From contig NZ_BFCB01000001.1 in assembly GCF_003569045.1 (NCBI RefSeq), positions 1-64,000 of the forward strand: a stretch of DNA of 64,000 bases, written 5' to 3'. The number at the start of each line of letters is the position of its first letter. Position 1 is the first letter of the stretch. This document shows, one piece after another, positions 45,491 through 52,846 of this stretch. The notes under the pieces are model-generated. The model saw only the letters and a program-made list of their open reading frames with translations, did not search any database and was not told where the DNA came from. This DNA comes from Aggregatilinea lenta (GTDB lineage: Bacteria > Chloroflexota > Anaerolineae > Aggregatilineales > Aggregatilineaceae). The translations under genes were made by a program, and so were the position numbers.

Positions 45491-47218
45491 ATGAAACGAC
45501 TGCTGCCGCTTCTCGCCTCGCTGATGTTGATCGCCCTGGTGAGCGCACCTCTGGCCGCGCGCGCCCAGGGACCCTATCCCCTGCCCGCGCCGCTCTACAT
45601 TCTGACGTCCGAACAGCGGCTGATCGCCGTCGATCCCGCGACCGGTGAGCAAACGCCCGTCTCGCCCGTCGATCAGCCGGTGGCGGATTTCGCCATCGCG
45701 CCAGACGGAGCGTGGTACGTCTACCGCACCAGCGCCAACGGGCCGCTGGTCATCGTGAGCGACCGGCTCTCCGGCAGCGGCTACGTGCTGGACTTCGAAG
45801 CCAGGCTGCCGCCGGAAGACGCCGCCGGGCCGACTATCGCCTGGGCCGGGGACGTCAGCTCGATCGCGTACCTCGTACCAGAGGGCCTGCGCATCGCGCA
45901 GCTCGGCGGCAGCGACGGCATGGCGACCTTCCAGACCGTGTCCGGCGGCCCCTGGGACCGCGTGACCTGGGTCGAGCCGGACATGTGGGCCGTGGCGGAC
46001 AGCAGCGGCAGTGCGCGGGGCTTTGAGCAGCGGAATGGGAGCTGGGTGAGCGCGGCGCTGCCCACCGGGCCGGTCACCGCTCAGACCGTGGCCGACGCAA
46101 CCTTGACCGACAGCGGCGTGACCCTGGCGGATGGGCAGGTCGTGCCGAGCACGGCAGGCACACTGGCCTTCGAGTGGGGGCCGGTGCCGCCGCCGACGCT
46201 GGCGGGCACACCCCTGCCCGATCACCTTTATTTCCTGGCCGCAGACGAAGCCGGGATCGACCAGCTCTGGCAGCTTCCGGCAGACGGATCGGCGGCTCAG
46301 GCGCTGACCGCGTCCGAGGCGAGCATCACCGCCTACGCTATCGCGCCGCAGCAGGATCGCGCCGTCATCGCGGCGGGCGGGACGCTGTCTGTCGTGTCGT
46401 TCGGCGAAGGCAGTCCGGTCGAGCTGGCGCAGGTCCAAACCGACAACGGGCGCGTCAGCGCCGCGTGGAGCGCGGACGGGGTACAGATCGCGTTTAGCGA
46501 CGGACGCGGGCTGTGGACCGTCCCGGCGGACGGCAGCGCCGCGCCGACCCTGCTGATCCAGAACAACTTCAACGAGCAGGCGATTGCGTCGATACACGTG
46601 TACTTCGACCCGCGCTGGTCGCCGGACGGGACCCGGCTGCTGGTGACGATCGGGTTGTACGAGGGTAGTCTGTTCGGCGTGGTGGACGTGGCGGATGGGG
46701 CGCTCACCGAGCTGAGCCAGCTCAACGGGACCAGCGCGGGCTGGGTGGACGAGGGCCGGGTCATCGCCTGGACCGCGTCCTTCGGCTACCAGACACCAGG
46801 GCTGTACCTGGCCGACCTCACCGCGCCGGGCGTCGCGCAGACGATCCTCGGCCCGCAGTATCCCGTCTTCGACGTGCAGCAGAACGTCGCGGGCCAGTGG
46901 CTGGTGCTTTACGGCTCGGCACCTGGACTGGGACCGCAGCTTCTGCGCGCGCTGTCCGCGCCGGACATCACCGGGCCGTACGATCCCGCGTTCGGCAGCG
47001 CGACCGGCGCTTACGCGGACCAGCCGCTGCTGGGCCTGATGGGACAGACGGACGCGCACCTGCTGCTCGTCGGACTGCGTGGCAGCGACTACGACGACCA
47101 GGGCCGCGCGCGCGGCACGCTGATCGTGGCGGATCTGGGGCTGGGCACGACCGTGCAGATCGACACGCCGGGGCCGGTGTCGAATCTGGCGTGGGGCAGC
47201 ACGGACGCAAGCAGTTGA
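45491..47218 (+). CDS. Secreted TolB/WD40-like beta-propeller protein
   Basis: This 575-residue exported protein has a signal peptide ending at ARAQ (residues 1-26). The mature part is built of repeated strand blocks typical of TolB-like propellers: LIAVDPATGEQTPVSPVDQ, DFAIAPDGAWYVYRTSA, VSAAWSADGVQIAFSDGRG, DPRWSPDGTRLLVTIG and others, ending at FGSATGAYADQ and LGTTVQIDTPGPVSNLAWG. No catalytic residues are recognisable. The ATG follows AAAGGAA. The gene stands alone, with repeats downstream. A role in binding or scaffolding at the surface is likely, as for the WD40 protein at 19.3 kb. Confidence 0.82.
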   Translation: MKRLLPLLASLMLIALVSAPLAARAQGPYPLPAPLYILTSEQRLIAVDPATGEQTPVSPVDQPVADFAIAPDGAWYVYRTSANGPLVIVSDRLSGSGYVLDFEARLPPEDAAGPTIAWAGDVSSIAYLVPEGLRIAQLGGSDGMATFQTVSGGPWDRVTWVEPDMWAVADSSGSARGFEQRNGSWVSAALPTGPVTAQTVADATLTDSGVTLADGQVVPSTAGTLAFEWGPVPPPTLAGTPLPDHLYFLAADEAGIDQLWQLPADGSAAQALTASEASITAYAIAPQQDRAVIAAGGTLSVVSFGEGSPVELAQVQTDNGRVSAAWSADGVQIAFSDGRGLWTVPADGSAAPTLLIQNNFNEQAIASIHVYFDPRWSPDGTRLLVTIGLYEGSLFGVVDVADGALTELSQLNGTSAGWVDEGRVIAWTASFGYQTPGLYLADLTAPGVAQTILGPQYPVFDVQQNVAGQWLVLYGSAPGLGPQLLRALSAPDITGPYDPAFGSATGAYADQPLLGLMGQTDAHLLLVGLRGSDYDDQGRARGTLIVADLGLGTTVQIDTPGPVSNLAWGSTDASS

Positions 47219-47252
47219 GGGCGAGCAATCTGTAGAGGTAGCGTTTTCCAAC

Positions 47253-47560
47253 AAGTAGGGCAGGTTAGAAACCTGCCCCTACAACAACGGGCGACCGAAA
47301 ACTGGGATCGCTCAAGACGACGAACGCGGTAGGGGCGGGCTTGCAACCCATAGGCATTGAGCCAAACAGGGCAAACGCGGCCTTTTCCCCCGATGTCAAA
47401 ACAACGCGTAAGCATCGGTAACCGTAGGGGTAGAGCTTGCTCTACCCGTTTTTCTCTTAACGGGCGATGCAAGCATCGCCCCTACGAAAAGCACGAGATT
47501 CCATTTCCCCTCAAAAGGGCTTAACTTAATACGTATGGGCTTGCAACCCGCCCGTTTTTT
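47253..47560. repeat. Array of class A dispersed repeats
   Basis: Successive units GGGCAGGTTAGAAACCTGCCC, GGGCGGGCTTGCAACCC, GGGTAGAGCTTGCTCTACCC and GGGCGATGCAAGCATCGCCC, then GGGCTTGCAACCCGCCC, fill most of the 473-bp gap 47219-47691. The rest, from 47561, shows no gene. Confidence 0.75.
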
Positions 47561-47691
47561 ACGCCCCTGCATCACAAATGTATGGCGTAGTGCGATACGC
47601 CCCATGCCCGTCGACTTCAGTGAATCACAAAATCAGGCGAGAGAAAGACCGGAACCCATCAGCGCGGTAGATAGCGCCACCAGCCAGCCTA

Positions 47692-48081
47692 TCAAGCGTC
47701 GATTACGGCAATGGCTTCGATTTCTACGAGCGCTCCGGAAACGCCCAGACTTTCAACGAAGAGAAAGCTAATGGGCGTTGGGAAATTTCCCCAAACTTTT
47801 TGTGCGGCAGCAAATCCCTCTCGGATATCCTGTCCTTTGACAACGTAAATGGTTTGCTTGACCACGTTTTCTTGCGAGGCTCCAACGGTCTTGAGAATTT
47901 CAAGCATATTCTTGTACGCTTGCTCCGTTTGAGCCGCCAGGGTATCACCGACCAACGTGCCGTCGGACAACACGCCATTTTGACCGCCAATGTAGACCGT
48001 TTTGCCACCCTCGACCACAACCGCTTGCGAGAACACAGGGCTTTTGTGCAGCCCATCCGGGTTGACGTGCGTTATTTTCAT
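47692..48081 (-). CDS. RidA-family protein (YjgF/YER057c/UK114)
   Basis: This 129-residue protein matches the RidA family, trimeric proteins that hydrolyse reactive enamine/imine intermediates. The family pattern is visible: FSQAVVVEGGKTVYIGGQNG, then QTEQAYKNMLEILKTVGAS, VVKQTIYVVKGQD and the C-terminal VEIEAIAVI. The usual arginine in the C-terminal I-R-x-x-x-x-V region is not obvious here, so enzymatic activity is uncertain and it may belong to a non-RidA subgroup. The ATG at 48081 follows GGAGGAG. It overlaps or abuts the DUF1697 gene just upstream. This stretch has visibly lower G+C than its neighbours. Confidence 0.88.
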   Translation of the reverse strand: MKITHVNPDGLHKSPVFSQAVVVEGGKTVYIGGQNGVLSDGTLVGDTLAAQTEQAYKNMLEILKTVGASQENVVKQTIYVVKGQDIREGFAAAQKVWGNFPTPISFLFVESLGVSGALVEIEAIAVIDA

Positions 48082-48085
48082 AGCA

Positions 48086-48652
48086 TTATGCTCCTCCGTC
48101 GGCATCGATTTCTCTCAGTAGGTCCAGCAATTTTGTTGTGGTGTTCCAATTGCGAATGGTCATGGATTTGTAGACCGGCGACGCCATGATCTTGTTCAGC
48201 CGGCTTTTGGTCCGTTGAGCGCTGAGCCGCTGCGAGTAGATCACGCCATCTCCCGGCCAGACCCTGTCAACTCCCTCGCGGGGACTGAACACGGGCATCG
48301 CGTGGGCCGACTCAATCCCCATCAAAAAGATGGCATCGCTGTGATATTTCTCCGGCTCCTCACCGAAGCCTTCTGGCTTGTTATCGATGACAGCCTGGAA
48401 CTGATCGCGGGTCAACGCCAACACGTTGATCGCGGGACTATCCAGCGTAAACTTTTCGGACAGCATCGCCTCAATTTTTGGGCCGAGCGTTTGTGCGTCA
48501 AGGTCTGACTTCAATATCACGTTGCCGCTCTGGATGTACGTGATGACGTTCTCGAACCCCTGCTCCTCAAGGCGAAGTCTTAGCTCCGCCATGGGGATTT
48601 TGTTTTTGCCGCCCACATTGATCCCACGTATGAGTATCACGTAGGTGTTCAT
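48086..48652 (-). CDS. DUF1697 protein
   Basis: This 188-residue protein matches DUF1697: the N-terminus YVILIRGINVGGKNKIPM, then FENVITYIQSGNVIL, and the C-terminal NKIMASPVYKSMTIRNWNT with a following TKLLDLL. The family is cytoplasmic and uncharacterised. It directly precedes the RidA-family gene on the same strand and shares its lower G+C and more A/T-rich third positions, which suggests that the pair was acquired together. No other neighbour explains its role. Confidence 0.88.
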   Translation of the reverse strand: MNTYVILIRGINVGGKNKIPMAELRLRLEEQGFENVITYIQSGNVILKSDLDAQTLGPKIEAMLSEKFTLDSPAINVLALTRDQFQAVIDNKPEGFGEEPEKYHSDAIFLMGIESAHAMPVFSPREGVDRVWPGDGVIYSQRLSAQRTKSRLNKIMASPVYKSMTIRNWNTTTKLLDLLREIDADGGA

Positions 48653-48679
48653 CGCTTTTCACCATCCTGATCGCCAACG

Positions 48680-48712
48680 GGCAGAGCAAGCCCCGCCCCT
48701 ACGAAAAACTTG
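48680..48712. repeat. Dispersed class A repeat
   Basis: GGGCAGAGCAAGCCCCGCCC followed by CTACGAAAA is a single class A unit. Confidence 0.65.
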
Positions 48713-48723
48713 TCACCGGCGTG

Positions 48724-49287
48724 TCACTCTTGCAGCGAGAGCGCGTCTTCCAGCGGGACACCGTTCAGCAGCACGGTCACGGTCCTGACATCGCTAAACT
48801 GGCCCGCCGTCTGCTCGATCTGCGCCTGGATGCGCGGCGCGTCACATTCCCCGCCCACCTGCAAATTGCCCAGCAGTGCGACGGTCACACCGCCCGCGTC
48901 GTCGAGGGTCACACTTTCCACGTCCAGCTCGGACTGGTACAGCGCGTTATAGTACTCTTCCTCACCGTAATACTGGTCGCGCTCCTCGAACAGACGCGAC
49001 AGCGCGGTGGACACTTTCGCTTCGACCTCCAGCGGCAGCGGCGAGAATGCCCCGGTCGGCACGATGCTGTCGCCGCACCCAATCGGGTCACCGGACGCGC
49101 CGTTGTCTTCCAGCACGACGAAATAGAGCGCGAACACCGTCTCGCTGGGCGTCGGGGACAGCGCCGGGTTGGTGCTTTGCGCCGGGGTCGCCGTGGGGTT
49201 ATCGGTCTGTTCGTCTATCTCATCACACGCGGCGGCGCCCACCACCAATGCCAACACCAACGCCGCCCAAAGAACGAATCGCTGCAT
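48724..49287 (-). CDS. GerMN-domain lipoprotein
   Basis: This 187-residue lipoprotein starts at the ATG at 49287 (GAGGAG eight bases upstream). The signal peptide ends in a lipobox at VVGAAAC, so Cys21 should be lipidated and the protein anchored outside the membrane. A Thr/Pro-rich linker is followed by a GerMN-like domain (about 50-185: ALSRLFEERDQYYGE, then VESVTLDDAGGVTVALLGNL, then IQAQIEQTAGQFSDV and VTVLLNGVPL). GerMN domains occur in spore-germination proteins and in actinobacterial LpqB; here no spore genes are present, so a general envelope role is more likely. Confidence 0.82.
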   Translation of the reverse strand: MQRFVLWAALVLALVVGAAACDEIDEQTDNPTATPAQSTNPALSPTPSETVFALYFVVLEDNGASGDPIGCGDSIVPTGAFSPLPLEVEAKVSTALSRLFEERDQYYGEEEYYNALYQSELDVESVTLDDAGGVTVALLGNLQVGGECDAPRIQAQIEQTAGQFSDVRTVTVLLNGVPLEDALSLQE

Positions 49288-49388
49288 CGGGATGCTCCTC
49301 ACCTGTTTGATTGTTATGGGAGTGCTGCGTGTACAGATTTTAGGGCAAGCGGCGGTCAGGCGGCCATTGAGCAGGGGCGCGGCGGGTG

Positions 49389-49859
49389 TCAGGAGGGGAT
49401 GTGCTTTTCCATGATCAGCCCGGCTTCGCCATCGCGATAATAGCCAGGGCGGCGCTCGACGATGGTGTAGCCGGTGTGGCGGTAGAGCGTCAGCGCAGGC
49501 ACGTTGCCTTCGCGCACGGTCAGGCGCACGGCCGGCTCGCGCAGGCGCTGTTCGGCGCGGGCCAGCAGCGCGCGGCCCAGGCCCCGCCGCTGGTGCGCCG
49601 GATGCACGCCGATTGTGATGATCCAGCCACGCGCCCGCAGCGGCGAACGTATGGCCGAGACGAACGCCGCCAGCGATCCGTCCGGCGCGACGATCTTCAG
49701 GTTGGTGACGCGCGGCGCGATGAACAGCAGCACGAGGTCGGCGTAGGGGTAAGCGTCGCGCGGGAAGATGCGCCGCTCCAGGTCGTGCACGGCGCGCAGG
49801 TCGAACAGCGTCGCGCGCGTGATGCGATAGCCGTCGGGGAGGGAGGAGGGACTGGTCAC
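49389..49859 (-). CDS. GNAT-family acetyltransferase (RimI-like)
   Basis: This 156-residue acetyltransferase of the GNAT fold has YRITRATLFDLRAVHDLERR at the N-terminus, the acetyl-CoA pyrophosphate-binding segment IGVHPAHQRRGLGRALL, and the RimI-like LTVREGNVPALTLYRHTGY and GLIMEKHI at the end. RimI-type enzymes acetylate protein N-termini. I place the start at the GTG at 49859, seven bases after the preceding gene's stop; longer in-frame readings run into that gene. It is the last gene of the PspA-like cluster. Confidence 0.85.
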   Translation of the reverse strand: MTSPSSLPDGYRITRATLFDLRAVHDLERRIFPRDAYPYADLVLLFIAPRVTNLKIVAPDGSLAAFVSAIRSPLRARGWIITIGVHPAHQRRGLGRALLARAEQRLREPAVRLTVREGNVPALTLYRHTGYTIVERRPGYYRDGEAGLIMEKHIPS

Positions 49860-49866
49860 GGACGGT

Positions 49867-50688
49867 TTAGCTGTGGCCTGCCGCCGTATAACTCTGGACT
49901 TCGTCGATGGCGGAGATCGTGTCTTGAAGCGAGAGCACCTCGTCCTTGATCTCCTGCTGGAGCCGCTGCGCGCGGGCGCTGTCAATATCCTTCGTGTCGA
50001 TGAGCTGGACCTGCGCGTAGACCGTGCCCAGCGCCGACAGCGTGTGGTCGAGCTGGATGTCGGCGCGCTTGAGCGAGTTTTCGAGGCTGCGGAGATTGGC
50101 GATCTGCGCCTCTTTGGTCTGGATCGCTTCTTCCAGCTCCGCCTTGACGCCGGGGTCCTGCTCGATGTTCAGGCGGCGGCGCAGGTTGGCCAGCTCCTGG
50201 GGGGCCATGCGGCGGTCGCGGTTGATGATCGCGTTTTCCTCGAAAGCGTCCATGCGGCGCGCAAGCAGGTAAATCTGCTCGATCCAGTCCGTGACCTCAT
50301 CGGCGGTCTGCTGCAGGCCAAGGCGCATCACGCCGCCGCGCTGCTGTGCCGTCTCGCCGATCAGGCGGCGATATTCCAGCGCGCGCTTCAGGCGGTCGCG
50401 GGCGATCAGGTTGCGGATGTCGCCGGGGTCGAAGCGGTCGGAGAGCATGTGATCGACGGCCTTCGCCGCCGCGTTGGGATCGGTGACGGTCGCGATCATA
50501 TAGGCCGCCTCCGCCACCGCGCCGAACACCAGCCAGAACCAGTTCTGCCAGAATTCGAACGGCGCATAGCCCAGGCCAAACAGCACCAGAGCCAGAGCGA
50601 TGATCACCGCGCTCTCAACGCTGAAAAAGGCCGTGCTGACGATCGCCCCCCAGGCGCGATCGCGCAGGTCGTCTTTGCCTTTCGACAT
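49867..50688 (-). CDS. Membrane-anchored coiled-coil protein next to PspA-like gene
   Basis: This 273-residue protein has two hydrophobic helices near the N-terminus (about 17-40 and 45-66), then a long charged region rich in Arg/Glu/Leu heptads. The pattern (about 75-265) suggests an extended cytoplasmic coiled coil. I do not recognise a named domain. It follows the PspA/IM30-like gene by about 120 bp on the same strand, and the GNAT gene follows within 8 bp. In PspA systems membrane-anchored coiled-coil partners recruit or regulate the ESCRT-III-like protein, so this could be a functional counterpart; that is inference from context and architecture only. Confidence 0.75.
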   Translation of the reverse strand: MSKGKDDLRDRAWGAIVSTAFFSVESAVIIALALVLFGLGYAPFEFWQNWFWLVFGAVAEAAYMIATVTDPNAAAKAVDHMLSDRFDPGDIRNLIARDRLKRALEYRRLIGETAQQRGGVMRLGLQQTADEVTDWIEQIYLLARRMDAFEENAIINRDRRMAPQELANLRRRLNIEQDPGVKAELEEAIQTKEAQIANLRSLENSLKRADIQLDHTLSALGTVYAQVQLIDTKDIDSARAQRLQQEIKDEVLSLQDTISAIDEVQSYTAAGHS

Positions 50689-50806
50689 ACATCACCCTTT
50701 TCGGTGCAGGGCAGCCGCGCCGGGCCGCGCGGACACGCCCAAATAGGGGCGCACGGCGGCGCCCCTAACCTGTTTCTTCGGTTGGCAGGCCGCGGCGCGC
50801 GTGCGC

Positions 50807-51496
50807 CTAGCCGCCCTCGCCGCCCAGGCCGAGGCGCTGGCGGCGTTCCTGTAGCTGAAGCTCGATCTCGGTGGTGCCAATGGCCTCGTCGATCTGGTCG
50901 CGCACGTTGGTGGTCGCCATTTCCAGGCGGGCCTCTTCGCGGTCCAGGCGGGCGCGGATCTGGTCACCCAGGCGCTGCACGTCTTCATCCCCAACGCCAG
51001 CCAGATCGTCCAGGTTCTTGATCGTCTTGGTGGTCAGTTCCTTCGCCTCGACCAGTTCCAGCAGCGCCTTGAGATGTTCGCGCTCCTGCTTGATGGTCGT
51101 CAGCTTGGCTTCCAGCTTGAGCTTGGCGTCGAGCATGCGGCGGTATTCCTGCTCCTGCGACTGCCACTGCTCGTAATATTCCTGGGCCAGCTGCTGCTTC
51201 TGGTTCAGTTCCGCCTGCGCCGCCGCCGCCAGGTCGGCCTTGCCGCGCACCAGCAGCGTGTCGATGTCGCGGTCGAGCTTTTCCGCCGCCGCCGCGAACT
51301 CTTCGTACTTGCGCTTGAGCGTCTTAACCGTGCCGCCAATCGTCGCCGCCGAGTCGTCCAGCGCGTCCAGGTTGCGCTCGGCCTGGCGGACGTACTCGTC
51401 CATCACCTTGACCGAATTCGCTTCCAGCGCCTGGTCGACCAGACCGTGAATGTTGGCGGAAATGAGCGTGTTGATTTTTTGTAGCAGCGAAGCCAT
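50807..51496 (-). CDS. PspA/IM30-family (ESCRT-III-like) protein
   Basis: This 229-residue, almost wholly helical protein fits the PspA/IM30 (Vipp1) family: LISANIHGLVDQALEANSVKVMDEYVRQAE at the N-terminus (residues about 8-38, described here by position), then long Gln/Glu/Lys/Leu coiled coils through about 200. The length is typical. These proteins coat and repair stressed membranes. The ATG at 51496 follows a GGAGG-containing ribosome-binding site; an in-frame start at 51532 is less likely. No PspBC or PspF homologue is adjacent, but the downstream membrane coiled-coil gene may substitute as partner. C-terminal residues are Gly/Glu-rich. Confidence 0.85.
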   Translation of the reverse strand: MASLLQKINTLISANIHGLVDQALEANSVKVMDEYVRQAERNLDALDDSAATIGGTVKTLKRKYEEFAAAAEKLDRDIDTLLVRGKADLAAAAQAELNQKQQLAQEYYEQWQSQEQEYRRMLDAKLKLEAKLTTIKQEREHLKALLELVEAKELTTKTIKNLDDLAGVGDEDVQRLGDQIRARLDREEARLEMATTNVRDQIDEAIGTTEIELQLQERRQRLGLGGEGG

Positions 51497-51712
51497 AAAG
51501 GAGTTCCTCCTCAGAGTGCTATGCCGAGCCAAGTGAGCAGCAGAAACCAGGATGCATACCAGCGGCGAGGCGAGCCGGGGAGTGCCTCGCGTAGACGCTG
51601 CCGCGCCGCCGCCTGGGAGCCGTGTTTGCCCTCATGGTAACACGAAACGGGCGGTTCCCCTGACGGTCGCCTGACGATCTTCTGACAGGTGCGCGAGTAC
51701 AGCGCGCTGCGC

Positions 51713-52846
51713 CTAGTTTTCGGCGCCTTCGTTGGCCACCGGGAGGTAGATCACAAACGTGCTGCCTTCCCCGAAGGTGCTCTGGACGTTGACGGAGCCG
51801 CCGTGCAGCCGCACGACGCCGTCCACAATCGCCAGCCCCGACCCCGCGCCCTGGTCCTCGTACTTCTCGCGGTTGATCTGGTAGAAGCTGTCGAAGATGA
51901 TTTCCAGCTCCTGGGGCGGGATGCCACGTCCCCGATCCTGCACCTGAAATGCGACCACGTCGCCGTCTCGATAGACGCGGATCGTCACCGGCTGGCCGGG
52001 CTTGTCCGAAAACTTGACGGCGTTGTCCATCAGGCATTCCAGCGCCGCAGAGAAATAGTCCATGTCCACGAACACCGGCGGCAAATCGTCGTCGACCGAT
52101 ACCTCGATGCCAACGCTGTGTTCCTGCGCCAGATCGTAGTACTTGCTCTGGATGCCGTACAACAGCGCTTCATAGCTGGTAAACAACCGTCTACGCCAAT
52201 TATACGTATTTTCGGCTTCACTCGTTTCGAGTTCCACGAGCAAAATGAAGTTTTCGACCAGACGGCGCAGCCGTCCCGCCCCGGCATTGATGCCGCGCAG
52301 GAAGGCGCGCATGTCGTCTTTGCTCAGATCGTCGGCGTCGCGGTGCAGCATATCGGCGTAAGCCACCACGTAGGTGAGGGGGGTGCGCAGCTCGTGGTTG
52401 AGGATGGTCAGGATGTTGTGCTTGATGTCCGACACTTCGCCGTGCCAGGCGTTATCAAGCTGCTTTTTGCGGTCGAGCTTGGCGGCCACGGCCACCAGCA
52501 GGTCGTCGGCGTCGAAGGGTTTGACGACATAATCCTCCGCTCCCATACGCTTGCCCCGGTGGATGTCGTCACGCTCGCCTTTGGCCGTCAGGAAAATAAA
52601 CGGGATCATGACCCAGTTCTGATGCGCGCGCACCGCGTTGAAGAAGTCGTAGCCATCCATGCGGGGCATCATGATGTCCGACACGATCAGGTCTGGCGCT
52701 TTCGGCTGCGTGCTGAGCACTTCTAACCCGGCGACGCCATTCGTGGCGGTCAGCACATCGTAGCCGTTCAGCTCCAGGATATCCCGGATGCCTTCCATCA
52801 GGTGCATGTCATCTTCTACAACCAGAATCGTAGCCGCGCTACCCAT
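51713..52846 (-). CDS. Receiver-histidine kinase hybrid (REC-HisKA-HATPase)
   Basis: This 377-residue cytoplasmic protein has an N-terminal receiver domain (Asp57 in LIVSDIMMPRMDG, Lys109 in YVVKPF) followed by HisKA with His151 in NHELRTPLTY. A HATPase domain follows with DNAVKFSD, DRGRGIPPQELE, IFDSFYQ and the variant G box GAGSGLAIVDGVVRLHGG. The ATG at 52846 is preceded by GGAGGGAAGGG and overlaps the stop of the giant kinase upstream (ATGGGTAG), so the two are translationally coupled. The simplest reading is that the giant kinase phosphorylates this receiver, which then tunes its own kinase domain. The output partner is not in the window. Confidence 0.92.
   Translation of the reverse strand: MGSAATILVVEDDMHLMEGIRDILELNGYDVLTATNGVAGLEVLSTQPKAPDLIVSDIMMPRMDGYDFFNAVRAHQNWVMIPFIFLTAKGERDDIHRGKRMGAEDYVVKPFDADDLLVAVAAKLDRKKQLDNAWHGEVSDIKHNILTILNHELRTPLTYVVAYADMLHRDADDLSKDDMRAFLRGINAGAGRLRRLVENFILLVELETSEAENTYNWRRRLFTSYEALLYGIQSKYYDLAQEHSVGIEVSVDDDLPPVFVDMDYFSAALECLMDNAVKFSDKPGQPVTIRVYRDGDVVAFQVQDRGRGIPPQELEIIFDSFYQINREKYEDQGAGSGLAIVDGVVRLHGGSVNVQSTFGEGSTFVIYLPVANEGAEN

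Noticed and set aside
45332-47254. 640-residue open frame antisense to the TolB-like gene
   Set aside because: It has no motif and is the shadow of a propeller protein with signal peptide and promoter.
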